From: Bordetella genomosp. 10
Lineage (GTDB): Bacteria > Pseudomonadota > Gammaproteobacteria > Burkholderiales > Burkholderiaceae_B
DNA: 64,000 bases
Assembly: GCF_002261225.1 (NCBI RefSeq)
Contig: NZ_NEVM01000002.1
Span: forward strand, 1,116,001 to 1,180,000
Reading direction: 5' to 3'
This document shows, in pieces, positions 8,382 through 17,344 of the stretch. The translations under genes and the position numbers were made by a program. The notes under the pieces are model-generated. The model did not search any database. It was not told where the DNA came from and worked only from the letters and a program-made list of their open reading frames with translations. The first letter of the stretch is position 1; each line of letters begins with the position of its first letter.

Positions 8382-8439
8382 CGCCGGCCGGTGATGCCGG
8401 CAGTCCCCGATAGCCTTTCTCCTGAACGCGAGCGGATTC

Positions 8440-9588
8440 ATGAACTTTCCTGCCTATCGAGTGTTTTTGGTGTCGACTATCCGCCTGATGCGGAAGACAC
8501 GAGCTTCTCTTCGAATGAAAAACCGGCTGGCCCGCTATGCCCTGGGAATGGTGCTGGGCATCAGCGCCGTCCCGGCACATGCCCTGGACGAGGTGACGGT
8601 AGGCTTGACGCTGCCGCCCACGCCTGCCAATGGAAGCTTGTGGGATTTTGCCCAGCAACTGGGCATCTGGCAGGAAGAGGGCATCCAGGTCAAGACCATC
8701 GTATTCAACGGCGCCGGCGCGGTGATTCCCCAGGTGGCAGCCAAATCCATCTTCACGGGTCTGCCGAGTCCCGAGTCCATCCTGCAGGCATTCGCCGCGG
8801 GCCAGGACCTGCCGCTGGTCTATGTCTACAACCAGATCCCCGTCAATACACTGGAATTCGCCGTACTGGAGGATTCCCCGATACATCGCGTAGAGGATCT
8901 GAAGAACGGCAAGATAGGCGTGGGAGCGCTGACCTGGGGCAATATTCCCAGCACACGCGCGGTGCTCAAAGACGCGGGTATCAAGCGCGACGAATACGAG
9001 ATCATCCCCGTCGGCGCGCTGAACGCCGGGTTCACGGCGCTCAAGCGGGGCAAGGTCGACGCACTGAATTTCAATCGGGACTGGAACGATATGTTCGAGT
9101 TGTCGGGTAACCCGATCAGGCACATTCCCTTGCCCGGCGTTTATGGCGCGATGTCGCTCAATGGTTTCGTGGTCCATCCCGATACCTTGAAATCGCGGCC
9201 GGATCTTATCGTCCGATTCGGTCGTGCATACAGCAAAGCGCGCATCGCCTGCGCCGCCAATGTGCCCGCTTGTGTCGCAGCCTACTGGCGCGCCCACCCT
9301 GAAGCCAGACCGGCCGAGGCCGACGTTCGGGCGGGCAAGGATCACTCCCTGGAACTGACCCGGCGCTGGCTGGCACGATTCCTGACCTACCCCGATGGCA
9401 CGCCACGCGTGCAAGGGGAGTTCGACATTTCCGTCATTCGGCAATACGTTCATCAGATGGCCGTCAACGGCGAGTTCGCGTCTGACAAGGTTCCTGTGGA
9501 TCGCCTGTTCACGAATGCTTTCGTCAAGCAGTTCAACCAGTTCGATGCCGAGGCGATCCGCGCTCGGGCGCGCGGAGTGACACCGTGA
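8440..9588 (+). CDS. ABC transporter substrate-binding protein, NitT/TauT/SsuA type
   Basis: The 382-residue frame encodes a two-lobed periplasmic receptor of the nitrate/sulfonate/taurine/thiamine-precursor class. After a signal sequence ending near A-H-A, the mature part begins L-D-E-V-T-V-G-L-T-L. Features of the class are G-I-W-Q-E-E-G-I, F-A-A-G-Q-D-L and R-V-E-D-L-K-N-G-K-I-G-V. The true start may be ATG 8515, which gives a standard signal peptide (M-K-N-R-L-A-R-Y). It overlaps the next gene by 4 bases. No permease or ATPase is in this operon; the ssu-like genes at 10.7-12.4 kb could supply them. The link to the dioxygenase-rhodanese gene suggests a sulfur-containing ligand. Confidence 0.85.
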   Translation: MNFPAYRVFLVSTIRLMRKTRASLRMKNRLARYALGMVLGISAVPAHALDEVTVGLTLPPTPANGSLWDFAQQLGIWQEEGIQVKTIVFNGAGAVIPQVAAKSIFTGLPSPESILQAFAAGQDLPLVYVYNQIPVNTLEFAVLEDSPIHRVEDLKNGKIGVGALTWGNIPSTRAVLKDAGIKRDEYEIIPVGALNAGFTALKRGKVDALNFNRDWNDMFELSGNPIRHIPLPGVYGAMSLNGFVVHPDTLKSRPDLIVRFGRAYSKARIACAANVPACVAAYWRAHPEARPAEADVRAGKDHSLELTRRWLARFLTYPDGTPRVQGEFDISVIRQYVHQMAVNGEFASDKVPVDRLFTNAFVKQFNQFDAEAIRARARGVTP

Positions 9589-10583
9589 ATTCCCTGGACG
9601 CTGATCCGCCCGGCGCCGAGCCGATCGAGGGAGAAGTATTCCACTCGGGGGAGCGGCGCTTGCAGCTTCACTTCGGCGTACGCGAGCGGGTATCGCAAAA
9701 TGGCCGGCGTGCCATCCAACCCGCGATGACCGGCGTCCATGCCGAGTTCCTGCGCAGCCTGTCTTATCTCATCATCGGGGCGCGCGATGGACAGGGCCGG
9801 CTGTGGGCGACGATGGTTTTCGGGACGCCGGGTTTCGTCGTTCCCCGCAGCGATGTCGTTTTGGACATCGGCGCCAGGCCCGCCGGGATCGATCCTGCCG
9901 GCGCAGGGTTGGAGCAGGGAGCATCGGTGGGGCTGCTGGGTATCGTCCTGGCCGAGCGCCGACGGATACGCGTCAACGGATCGGTTGCTCGATCGACGGC
10001 CACAGGCCTGCGCGTCGATGTCGTCCAGTCCTACAACAACTGTCCGCAGTACATCTGGCCCCGTACGCCAGGTCCGGTCGAGGCACCCAACGTGACGGTG
10101 TGGGCGCCTGTCCGGCAAGCCACTTTGGCGTCCCCCGCGGTCCGCCAAGCCGTCGAGGCCGCCGATACCTTCTTCATCGCCAGCGGCTATCGCAGTCAAC
10201 CGGGAGACGCCGCCAATATCGATGACGGCATCGACGTCTCTCATCGGGGAGGAAGGCCCGGATTCATCCGTATCGATGGCGGCGTACTCAGCTGGCCCGA
10301 GTATCGGGGCAATTGGTACTTCAATACGCTGGGCAATCTGCTGGTGGACGGCAATTGCGGTCTTCTTATTCCGGACTTTCGCAGCGGTGCGGTCCTGCAG
10401 ATTCAGGGGCACGCCACGATCGTCCTGGACCCGGACGAGCCGGTGCGTGATGGCCTGGATGAAGGTTTGAATGTGAATGCGGAAGTCCGCGTCACTGTGC
10501 TCCAGGTCCTGGTCCGTCCAGGGATGATCCCCCCGAACTGGCAGTTGTCGTCGCGGGCCCGGACCAAGGATGTAGAACTCTAG
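9585..10583 (+). CDS. Pyridoxamine-5'-phosphate-oxidase-fold flavin-binding protein
   Basis: The GTG start overlaps the preceding stop (GTGA), a sign of translational coupling. The 332-residue protein has the split-barrel FMN-binding fold of general-stress and PNPOx-related proteins. Family landmarks are F-L-R-S-L-S-Y-L-I-I-G, G-T-P-G-F-V and the strongly conserved S-Y-N-N-C-P-Q-Y-I segment. A C-terminal repeat of the barrel (N-W-Y-F-N-T-L-G-N-L, then G-A-V-L-Q-I-Q-G-H-A) shows the long two-domain form. As third gene of the dioxygenase-rhodanese operon it may handle flavin- or electron-transfer steps on the sulfur compound. The reaction is unknown. Confidence 0.82.
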   Translation: MNSLDADPPGAEPIEGEVFHSGERRLQLHFGVRERVSQNGRRAIQPAMTGVHAEFLRSLSYLIIGARDGQGRLWATMVFGTPGFVVPRSDVVLDIGARPAGIDPAGAGLEQGASVGLLGIVLAERRRIRVNGSVARSTATGLRVDVVQSYNNCPQYIWPRTPGPVEAPNVTVWAPVRQATLASPAVRQAVEAADTFFIASGYRSQPGDAANIDDGIDVSHRGGRPGFIRIDGGVLSWPEYRGNWYFNTLGNLLVDGNCGLLIPDFRSGAVLQIQGHATIVLDPDEPVRDGLDEGLNVNAEVRVTVLQVLVRPGMIPPNWQLSSRARTKDVEL

Positions 10584-10709
10584 TTTCCCAGGGAATCGAC
10601 AGCCATGTGTGTGAATGGCGTGATCTTATTCAAGCGTGCGTCCTGTTTCTGGCGTACGGCCTGCTGGCCGCTGGGACATCGCGCCGCGTGGCCATCGAGC
10701 AGGGCGCGG

Positions 10710-11615
10710 TCATGCAGGCCGCCGGGGCGCCGCTGTTCTGGATTGCCTTGATGGCAGTGCTGGTTTTCTCGCATTCCGGCCGTGTTCGGCCGGGTGCAGT
10801 ACGCTGTCAAGGATGCGCGATTCAAGTATGCCAAACGCAGGATTGCGCGGGGATCGGGGGCGGGGCAGGTCGATACGCAGATCCAGCGCGATGGTGCCTT
10901 CTTCGATCACCAGCACACGGTCGGCCAGCGCCACGGCTTCCGCCACATCGCGAGTGACCAATACGGCGGTGAATCCTGCCTGCTGCCATATTCGCTCAAT
11001 CAGTCCCTGCATCTCCAGCCGCGTCAGCGCATCGAGAGCACCCAGCGGCTCATCGAGGAGCAGCAGCCTGGGGCGATGCAGCAGCGCGCGCGCCAACGCG
11101 ACACGCTGCTTCTGGCCTCCAGAAAGCGCGGCCGGCCAATCGGCCGCGCGGCTTTCCAGACCGACGTCGCGGAGGACCGACATCGCTGTCGCACGGGCCG
11201 ATGGCGGCAAGCCCAGGGCCACATTGTCGATCACTCGGCGCCAGGGGAGCAGGCGATCGTCCTGGAACATCAGCCGGATGTTGACGTCCGCGCCGTCGAA
11301 GCCTATGGATTCCGGCGCGCCTGGCGCCCCGTCGTTCGGCGCTTCCAACCCCGCAAGCGTACGCAGCAACGTGCTCTTGCCGCAGCCGGAGCGCCCGACC
11401 ACGGCGACGAACTCGCCCGCTTCGATGTCGAGGTCGATCGCGTTCAGCACACGCCGGTCGCCATAGGACTTGCTAAGGCCACGCAGTCGTACCGCGAGGC
11501 CCCGTGGCGCGTCGGTCGTTTCGGCACCGATCCCGTTCGACGCGGGCAGGTCGACCAGCGCCGCGTCTCCGGCGCCCAGCCCCAGACGGCGCAAATGCGT
11601 GGACAGGAAGTTCAT
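10710..11615 (-). CDS. ssuB: ABC transporter ATP-binding protein, SsuB/TauB-like, with altered H-loop
   Basis: This 301-residue ATPase has Walker A (G-R-S-G-C-G-K-S-T), Q-loop (Q-D-D-R-L-L-P-W-R), signature (L-S-G-G-Q-K-Q-R) and Walker B (L-L-L-L-D-E-P). The D-D-R-L-L-P-W segment is typical of the SsuB/TauB/NrtD group that powers sulfonate, taurine or nitrate import. The H-loop reads V-T-R-D-V-A-E-A-V: the switch histidine, needed for hydrolysis in most ABC ATPases, is Arg here (codon CGC rather than CAC). ATG 11615 is preferred over the in-frame codon at 11669, which lies inside the permease gene. It is the third gene of ssuA-C-B, 13 bases after the permease. Confidence 0.85.
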   Translation of the reverse strand: MNFLSTHLRRLGLGAGDAALVDLPASNGIGAETTDAPRGLAVRLRGLSKSYGDRRVLNAIDLDIEAGEFVAVVGRSGCGKSTLLRTLAGLEAPNDGAPGAPESIGFDGADVNIRLMFQDDRLLPWRRVIDNVALGLPPSARATAMSVLRDVGLESRAADWPAALSGGQKQRVALARALLHRPRLLLLDEPLGALDALTRLEMQGLIERIWQQAGFTAVLVTRDVAEAVALADRVLVIEEGTIALDLRIDLPRPRSPRNPAFGILESRILDSVLHPAEHGRNARKPALPSRQSRTAAPRRPA

Positions 11616-11628
11616 CGGAGCATCCGTA

Positions 11629-12417
11629 TCATTTCGTTTGCACGGGCTGGTACGCGGGATGCCAGGCAAGCAGCGAGCGCTCCAGCAGTTTGGCGGCCAG
11701 GTCCGCCGCTTTACCCAGCAGGGCGTAGAGCAGAATGCCTACCATGACGACGTCGGTCAGCATGAATTCGCGCGCATTGACCACGAGATATCCTATGCCG
11801 GCCTGCGCCGCGACCGTTTCCGCGACGATAAGGGAAATCCACATGTGCCCAAGGGCGTAGCGCAGTCCGACGAGTATGGAAGGCGTGGCGCCAGGCAGTA
11901 TCACCTCGCGAAGTAGCTGACGATGGTCCAAGCCGTAGCTTCTTCCCATTTCGATCAACGCGGGGTCGACCGCGCGGATGCCATGGTGTGTATTGAGATA
12001 AATGGGAAAGAAGACACCGATTGCGATGAGCAGCGTCTTCGTCTCTTCGCCGATGCCGAACCACAGAATGATCAGGGGTAGCAATGCGAGCGAAGGAATG
12101 TTGCGCAGCATCTGTACCGTTGTGTCCAGTACGGTCTCGGCCGATCGGAAGGCGCCCGTTGCCATGCCCAACAACAAACCCGCCGTGCCGCCGGCGGCCA
12201 GCCCTATGGCGGCACGCCACGCACTGATGCGCAGATCCGCCCACAGCTCGCCGCTACGAGCGAGCTGGACGAGCGCCTGGATGACCTCCCACGGTCCGGG
12301 GAGTACGCGTGGCGGGAAGATATTGCTTTCCGCCACGATCTGCCAGAGGACGGTGAGCAGGAGTGGGACGGCCCAGGCAGCTGCCTTGGGAACCGGGCGA
12401 CGATATGCGCGCGTCAT
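11629..12417 (-). CDS. ssuC: ABC transporter permease, SsuC/TauC-like
   Basis: The 262-residue inner-membrane protein has about six helices. The EAA cytoplasmic loop reads [17 protein letters not shown], followed by [20 protein letters not shown] is the family hallmark of SsuC/TauC/NrtB subunits. It would form a homodimer energised by the 10710-11615 ATPase and receive ligand from the 12430-13398 receptor, which lies 12 bases upstream. The length is normal. The gene matches the decayed permease at 2351-2790 in family and shows what that copy lost. Confidence 0.88.
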   Translation of the reverse strand: MTRAYRRPVPKAAAWAVPLLLTVLWQIVAESNIFPPRVLPGPWEVIQALVQLARSGELWADLRISAWRAAIGLAAGGTAGLLLGMATGAFRSAETVLDTTVQMLRNIPSLALLPLIILWFGIGEETKTLLIAIGVFFPIYLNTHHGIRAVDPALIEMGRSYGLDHRQLLREVILPGATPSILVGLRYALGHMWISLIVAETVAAQAGIGYLVVNAREFMLTDVVMVGILLYALLGKAADLAAKLLERSLLAWHPAYQPVQTK

Positions 12418-12429
12418 GGCTGCTTGTCC

Positions 12430-13398
12430 TCAGTCGTGCCCTATGTTCACGACGGCCTTGGACACTTCCACCGGTCGCGGGATCAACTTGTTGTCGAAAA
12501 TGAGGTCCGCGGACTTCTGCTGGGCCGAGATCACTTCGGCGCTTAATGGGTAGTGCGTCCCCCAGCCGGCGCGCGGAATGGCGACTTTCCAGATGGGCGC
12601 CTTGACACCGGTCCCCTGTTCGAGCAGCGTTGCAGTCTCGTCGATGTGCGCAAGCGCATACTTTTCCTGCTTGTCGAGCTGGTCGAAGACGACGCGCAAG
12701 GTGGCGGGGTAGCGCTCGGCGAAGCTGCGCGCGGCGATGTAAAAGCTGTATTGCGGCACGGAGATCTGGCCGATGCGCAGGACGGTGCGGGCATGGTTGT
12801 TCAGTTCCACGTCGGCGTACCGCGGATCGGGCACGACCCAGGCGTCGATATCCCCACGTTCGAAGGCGGACCGGGCATCGCTGTAAGACAAGAAGGTGAT
12901 GCCGACCTCAGTGATCTTGATGCCGGCGTCGCGAAGTGCCTGGAGCAGGAAGACGTTACCTTGCGAACCTTTGGCCGTCGCCACGCGCTTGCCACGCAGG
13001 TCAGTGACGGCATGAATGCTTGACTTCTCCGCGACGACGATGCCGTAGCCATCCTTTTGAGGATCCGAATAGGCGACGTACCGGACTTCCGGGGCACTGC
13101 CTGCCTGGGCCAGGATAGGGGGTGTCGAGCCGACCGTACCCAGGTCTACCGCTCCCGCGTTGATGCCCTCGACCAAGGGAGGACCATAGGCAAAGGTGAG
13201 CCATTCCACCTTGACTCCGTGCGGCGCCAGGGCTTTCTCCAGTTGGCCAGAGGCGCGCAGGGCGACCAGGCCGTCGGCCTCCTGTACGCCTATGCGTATG
13301 ACCTTGGGCCAGTCTTCCGCCATGGCGGCACCGCTATTTGCACCGAGAATGGCGGCCATGATGGCCGGACCAATGAGAGCCTTGAAATTCAGTTTCAT
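12430..13398 (-). CDS. ssuA: ABC transporter substrate-binding protein, aliphatic sulfonate (SsuA-like)
   Basis: ATG 13398 starts a 322-residue precursor with a signal peptide (M-K-L-N-F-K then a hydrophobic stretch to A-M-A). The receptor has the SsuA pattern: I-R-I-G-V-Q-E-A-D-G at the mature start, G-A-V-D-L-G-T-V-G-S-T-P-P in the first lobe, and G-K-R-V-A-T-A-K-G-S after the hinge. These indicate binding of a sulfonate or related anion, but the exact ligand is not deducible. First gene of the ssuA-C-B transcript. The conserved block at 13531-13588 lies 133-190 bases upstream of the start and is shared with the peptide receptor gene at 20.1 kb. Confidence 0.87.
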   Translation of the reverse strand: MKLNFKALIGPAIMAAILGANSGAAMAEDWPKVIRIGVQEADGLVALRASGQLEKALAPHGVKVEWLTFAYGPPLVEGINAGAVDLGTVGSTPPILAQAGSAPEVRYVAYSDPQKDGYGIVVAEKSSIHAVTDLRGKRVATAKGSQGNVFLLQALRDAGIKITEVGITFLSYSDARSAFERGDIDAWVVPDPRYADVELNNHARTVLRIGQISVPQYSFYIAARSFAERYPATLRVVFDQLDKQEKYALAHIDETATLLEQGTGVKAPIWKVAIPRAGWGTHYPLSAEVISAQQKSADLIFDNKLIPRPVEVSKAVVNIGHD

Positions 13399-13530
13399 GG
13401 GTAAACGTCGTGGCTGAGATAGGGCTGGACCGGCGAAGGCACCTTGCGGGCCTCCTGCACGGATGTATGGGGGCTGGACGGCAGGCGTATTCCGCGTAGC
13501 GGCAAAGACCATCGAGTTGTGCGTAGCTCT

Positions 13531-13588
13531 CGATCTTAAGTTTCGTCGCCAGGCCGAGGGAAATAATCATTTCGACCATAGACATTCC
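13531..13588 (-). promoter_or_regulatory. Conserved promoter/activator block upstream of ssuA-like operon
   Basis: On the plus strand CGATCTTAAG at 13531 is followed, 24 bases from its first base, by CGAGGGAAATAA, then TCGACCATAGACAT. The same three elements at the same spacing occur at 20122-20179. Read on the transcribed strand they give an upstream TCTATGGTCGA and TTATTTCCC element and a TAAGAT hexamer that could be a -10 box. No good -35 is visible, which suggests activator-dependent transcription, for example by a CysB/SsuR-type LysR protein. The rest of the 13399-13785 gap shows no gene. Confidence 0.6.
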
Positions 13589-13785
13589 CATGTAGATATG
13601 GCGTTCGGCTAGCCTGATCCCTTCCTTGCACGCAGCTTCGCTGCATACCCTTATGCGCCATCGATCTATGGATGCCCATGCCGCGCCGATAGAATCTTCG
13701 GCATAGCATGCCGGGAATCGGCGCGGGCAGTGTCCTCCAACGCAGCCCGGCATTGCGTGCCGACGCGCCTGGCCTGGGTAGGACA

Positions 13786-14934
13786 ATGAGCGAATATCTG
13801 GATTATTGGCGCTGCTTCGGCGAAGACTACGCGTCCGCAAGGCATCTTTTCCTGGAAGCGGCGACCGCCGCCGGCGCCGACCTGACGGCCTATATCCATC
13901 CCGACAGAAAAGGGCCGGAAGGCGAGGCATTGGCCGTGGATGTGGCGACCCTGGGCCCGCAAGACGCGTCCAGGCAGTTGCTGATCCTGAGCGGCACCCA
14001 TGGCCTGGAGGGCCGCGCCGGCTCCGCCATGCAAGTGGCGTGGCTGCTTGCCGGCGACGGCGGCCGCCTGCCTCCCGATGTCAGGGTGGTGCTGGTTCAC
14101 GCCCTCAATCCCTATGGCTTCGCCTACGCGTCGCGGACCACGGAAAACAACGTGGACCTGAACCGCAACTTCGTCGACCATGGCGCGCCGTATCCGGACA
14201 ACCCGGGCTACGCCGAACTGCACCACGCCTTGCTGCCACCGGTCTGGTCCGAAGCGGCGCTGGCCGCGACGGAGGCCGCCACCGCACGCTATCGCCAGGA
14301 GCATGGTCCCGACGCCCTGTTCGATGTGACCGCGCGAGGCCAGTACACCCATCCCGACGGCGTCATGTATGGCGGGCGTGGCCGCGAGTGGTCCAATCTG
14401 ACCCTGGAGCGTATCGTGCAGACCCATCTGGCCGGCGCGCGCCAGGTCGGCCTGATCGACTGGCATACGGGCATAGGCGACTATGGCGAGCCTTTCTTCC
14501 TGTGCTTCAACCCGGACGGCAGTGACCTTCAGGCGGAGGCCGCCCGCTGGTGGGGCCATGAACGCGTGGTGGGCCAGCGGCCAAACGGCCTGGCCCGGCC
14601 GGACTACCAGGGCCTGGTGTTCAACGGCGTCAGGCAGTTCCTGGACGGGCGTCCCATGGTGGGCGCGGTCATCGAGTACGGCACCGCGGCCGGACCCGCA
14701 CGCGCGGCCTCGCGACTGGACCAGTGGCTGCGCTTCGTGGCGCCGGGCCAGCCCGATCCCAGACGGGACGCTATCCTGAAAGCTGACGTCATCGACGCCA
14801 TGGTGCCCACGTCCAGCCTGTGGCGTCGCGCTGTCATCAAGCACGGCCTGCAGATCACCCGCCAGGCGGTCGCCGGCATCGCCAGCTGGCGCACGGACGA
14901 CACGCGCGTGGGCACACTCACCGGGGAATCGTGA
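13786..14934 (+). CDS. DUF2817 / M14-like zinc carboxypeptidase-fold hydrolase
   Basis: This 382-residue cytoplasmic protein (no signal peptide) belongs to the DUF2817 group related to M14 metallocarboxypeptidases. Likely zinc ligands are in S-G-T-H-G-L-E-G and D-W-H-T-G-I-G. The substrate-carboxylate Arg motif is N-V-D-L-N-R-N-F, and a probable catalytic Glu lies in V-I-E-Y-G-T. It would hydrolyse a terminal amide or peptide bond. Its stop overlaps the next start by one base (TGATG), so it is coupled to the FMN monooxygenase gene. Together with the peptide and sulfonate transporters around it, release of a sulfur-containing amino acid derivative is a reasonable guess. Confidence 0.8.
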   Translation: MSEYLDYWRCFGEDYASARHLFLEAATAAGADLTAYIHPDRKGPEGEALAVDVATLGPQDASRQLLILSGTHGLEGRAGSAMQVAWLLAGDGGRLPPDVRVVLVHALNPYGFAYASRTTENNVDLNRNFVDHGAPYPDNPGYAELHHALLPPVWSEAALAATEAATARYRQEHGPDALFDVTARGQYTHPDGVMYGGRGREWSNLTLERIVQTHLAGARQVGLIDWHTGIGDYGEPFFLCFNPDGSDLQAEAARWWGHERVVGQRPNGLARPDYQGLVFNGVRQFLDGRPMVGAVIEYGTAAGPARAASRLDQWLRFVAPGQPDPRRDAILKADVIDAMVPTSSLWRRAVIKHGLQITRQAVAGIASWRTDDTRVGTLTGES

Positions 14935-16259
14935 TGGCCACTCGCCAATTGAAGCTGGGCGCCTTCATGCGCCCGGTCAGCATCCATACCGGCGCATGGC
15001 GCTATCCAGGCGCCACGCGCGATGCCAATTTCAATCTGCCGGCATTGAAGCGCTACATCCAGACCCTGGAGAAGGCCAGGTTCGATGCCTTTTTCATGGC
15101 GGACCACCTGGCCGTGCTGAACATGCCGATCGATGCGCTCAAGCGCAGCCATACCGTCACGTCGTTCGAGCCTTTCACGCTGTTATCGGCGCTCAGTCAG
15201 GCGACCGAGTATATCGGCCTGGTCGCCACCGCTTCCACCACGTTCGACGAGCCCTTCCACGTGGCGCGCCGCTTCGCCTCGCTGGATCACCTGAGCGAGG
15301 GCCGGGCAGGGTGGAATGTGGTGACCACGTCCAATCCTGATGCCGCGCTGAATTTCGGCCGAGAAGAGCATGTCGACCACGCCCGGCGTTATGCGCGTGC
15401 GCGTGAGTTCTTCGACGTGGTGACCGGACTGTGGGACAGCTGGGCCGACGACGCTTTCATTCGCGATGCCGAGCAGGGCCTTTATTTCGATCCCGCGCGC
15501 TTGCATACGCTGGCGCACAAAGGCGAGCACTTTTCCGTACGCGGGCCCTTGAACATCGCCCGGCCCGTGCAGGGCTGGCCGGTCATCGTGCAAGCCGGGG
15601 CCTCCGAGCCCGGCCGGCAATTGGCCGCGGAAACGGCCGAAGCTGTCTTCACAGCGGTGCCCAACCTGGCCGCCGGCCAGGCTTTCTATGCCGACGTGAA
15701 AGGCCGCATGGACCGTCTCGGGCGCGACCGGGAACACCTGAAGATACTGCCAGGCGCGCTCGTTGTCGTGGGCGAGACGCTCGATCAGGCCAAGGATATC
15801 CGCAACCGCCTGGACGGCCTCGTCCACGATGCCAGCGCGATTGCGTCGCTCTCTGTCGTGCTGGGCCACGACGCATCGAAGTTCGACCTGGATGGCCCGC
15901 TGCCTGACATCCCCGAAAGCAATGCCAGCAAGACCGGGCGGCAGCGCGCCGTGGATCTGGCGCGCAGCGAAAACCTGACCGTGCGGCAGCTGGCGCGGCG
16001 CCTGGGCGGCTACGGCGGCCTGACTTTCGCCGGCACGCCGACGTCGATCGCCGACGAGATGCAGGCGTGGCTGGAAGGCTATGGCTCCGATGGCTTCAAC
16101 GTGATGTTTCCCTGGCTACCGGGCGGCCTGGACGCCTTCGTCGAAGGGGTCGTTCCCGAACTGCAGAGGCGCGGCATCTTCCGCCGGGAATACGAAGGCA
16201 AGACGCTGCGGGACAACCTGGGGCTGCCCCGGCCGGAGAATTGCTTCTTCCCGAGGTGA
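14934..16259 (+). CDS. FMN-dependent LLM-class monooxygenase (NtaA/SnaA/DszA family)
   Basis: The 441-residue protein has the TIM-barrel luciferase-like fold with NtaA/SnaA/DszA features: F-M-R-P-V-S-I-H-T-G-A-W-R at the start, the W-N-V-V-T-T-S-N segment after the flavin site, and Q-A-G-A-S-E-P-G-R. Members use FMNH2 from a separate reductase to oxygenate compounds such as nitrilotriacetate, EDTA, dibenzothiophene sulfone or alkyl sulfur compounds. A flavin reductase is not adjacent; one lies at 54691-55320 but in another operon. Coupling to the DUF2817 hydrolase suggests two-step breakdown of an imported compound. Substrate uncertain. Confidence 0.88.
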   Translation: MATRQLKLGAFMRPVSIHTGAWRYPGATRDANFNLPALKRYIQTLEKARFDAFFMADHLAVLNMPIDALKRSHTVTSFEPFTLLSALSQATEYIGLVATASTTFDEPFHVARRFASLDHLSEGRAGWNVVTTSNPDAALNFGREEHVDHARRYARAREFFDVVTGLWDSWADDAFIRDAEQGLYFDPARLHTLAHKGEHFSVRGPLNIARPVQGWPVIVQAGASEPGRQLAAETAEAVFTAVPNLAAGQAFYADVKGRMDRLGRDREHLKILPGALVVVGETLDQAKDIRNRLDGLVHDASAIASLSVVLGHDASKFDLDGPLPDIPESNASKTGRQRAVDLARSENLTVRQLARRLGGYGGLTFAGTPTSIADEMQAWLEGYGSDGFNVMFPWLPGGLDAFVEGVVPELQRRGIFRREYEGKTLRDNLGLPRPENCFFPR

Positions 16260-16461
16260 ATCCGGCCTTGGGCCAGGCAGCCCCCGGGGGCATTTATCTT
16301 TCCTGGGCAAACGCCAGCAACGTGCCATAGGCCGCCGTGCGATACCGAAATCGCGCCGGACAGACGTTCGTGGGCGGTCATGCGCGGCCGCGGCGCCAGG
16401 ATCACGGGGAGGCGGTGCGACGGCGCGCATGGCATTCCTTGCGGGTGAAGTGCGAAAGAGT

Positions 16462-17334
16462 TCAGGCCCGGCGTCCCGCCGGCCGGGTTGCCGCGCCGAT
16501 GGCTTCGCCTACCAGGCTCAGCGCAAAGACGGTCAGCAGGATGGCGCCGCCCGGAAGCGCGCTGATGTACCAGGATGTGCGCAGCATGTCGCGGCCTTCG
16601 CCGATCAGGCGGCCCCAGGTCGCGACGGCAGGATCCGAAAGGCCAAGGAAGGACAAGCCCGCCTCCAGGAGGATGGCGCCGGCAATGATGATGGTGGCCA
16701 GCGCGATGATGGGCGGCAGGGCGTTGGGCAGGATCTCGGAGAAGATGATGCGGGTGTCCGTCATCCCCAGCGACCGGCACGAGGCGATGAAGTCGCGGCT
16801 GCGCCAGGTCAGGAACTCCGCGCGCGTGAGGCGCGCCACGGGGGGCCAGGTCACCGCGCCGATGGCGAGGATGGTATGGGCGACGCCGGTGCCGAAGATG
16901 GACACGATGGCCAGCACGAACATCAACGCAGGGATGGTTTGGAACAGCTCGGTCAGCAGCATCGCCGCCGCGCCCGCGGCGCCCCCGAAATACCCGGCAA
17001 CGGCGCCGAGCAGCACGCCGATAACCGTGGCCGTCAGGCAGGCCAGCAAGCCTATCGACAGCGTGGCGCGCGCCCCGTGCGCGATCAGCGCGGCAATATC
17101 CCGTCCCATCGAGTCGGTGCCCAAGGGATAGCGCCAGTCGTGCAGCGGCCACTGCTGGGGCGGCGCGACGATGCGCAAGGGATCGCCCGGGTATAGCCAG
17201 GGGGCGGCCAGGGCCACGATGATGAGCACCCCGAGGATGACGACACCCGGCCACGCGCCGCTGACGCGCAGGAAGCGCCGCGCGGCAAGCGCGAAGGGAC
17301 CGTTGCGTCGTTCGGGGAGGGAAATCGCACTCAT
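16462..17334 (-). CDS. ABC transporter permease, DppC/GsiD-like
   Basis: This 290-residue inner-membrane protein has the OppC-type N-terminal segment (P-G-V-V-I-L-G-V-L-I-I-V-A-L-A-A-P-W-L), then P-L-G-T-D-S-M-G-R-D-I, the classical DppC landmark. Five further helices carry the EAA loop F-I-A-S-C-R-S-L-G-M-T-D. ATG 17334 is taken in preference to an alternative codon two residues earlier. It is the last gene of the receptor-permease-permease transcript, 10 bases after the DppB-type gene. The divergently transcribed ATPase at 20501-22204 completes the importer. A 200-base gap to the monooxygenase gene end shows no further gene. Confidence 0.88.
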   Translation of the reverse strand: MSAISLPERRNGPFALAARRFLRVSGAWPGVVILGVLIIVALAAPWLYPGDPLRIVAPPQQWPLHDWRYPLGTDSMGRDIAALIAHGARATLSIGLLACLTATVIGVLLGAVAGYFGGAAGAAAMLLTELFQTIPALMFVLAIVSIFGTGVAHTILAIGAVTWPPVARLTRAEFLTWRSRDFIASCRSLGMTDTRIIFSEILPNALPPIIALATIIIAGAILLEAGLSFLGLSDPAVATWGRLIGEGRDMLRTSWYISALPGGAILLTVFALSLVGEAIGAATRPAGRRA

Positions 17335-17344
17335 AAACACGCCT

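Noticed and set aside
6402..8441. 679-codon open frame antisense to the dioxygenase-rhodanese gene
   Set aside because: No recognisable domain, low-complexity Arg/Gln-rich product; the plus-strand product has clear domains.
10607..10957. GTG-started ORF with one hydrophobic stretch after the PNPOx-fold gene
   Set aside because: It overlaps the SsuB-like gene for most of its length, has no ribosome-binding site and loses hydrophobic pattern after 60 residues.
13334..13588. Possible conserved leader peptide M-S-M-V-(E/D) shared with the 20176 region
   Set aside because: The similarity between the two loci stops at the DNA block and does not follow codon positions; better explained as a conserved regulatory DNA element.
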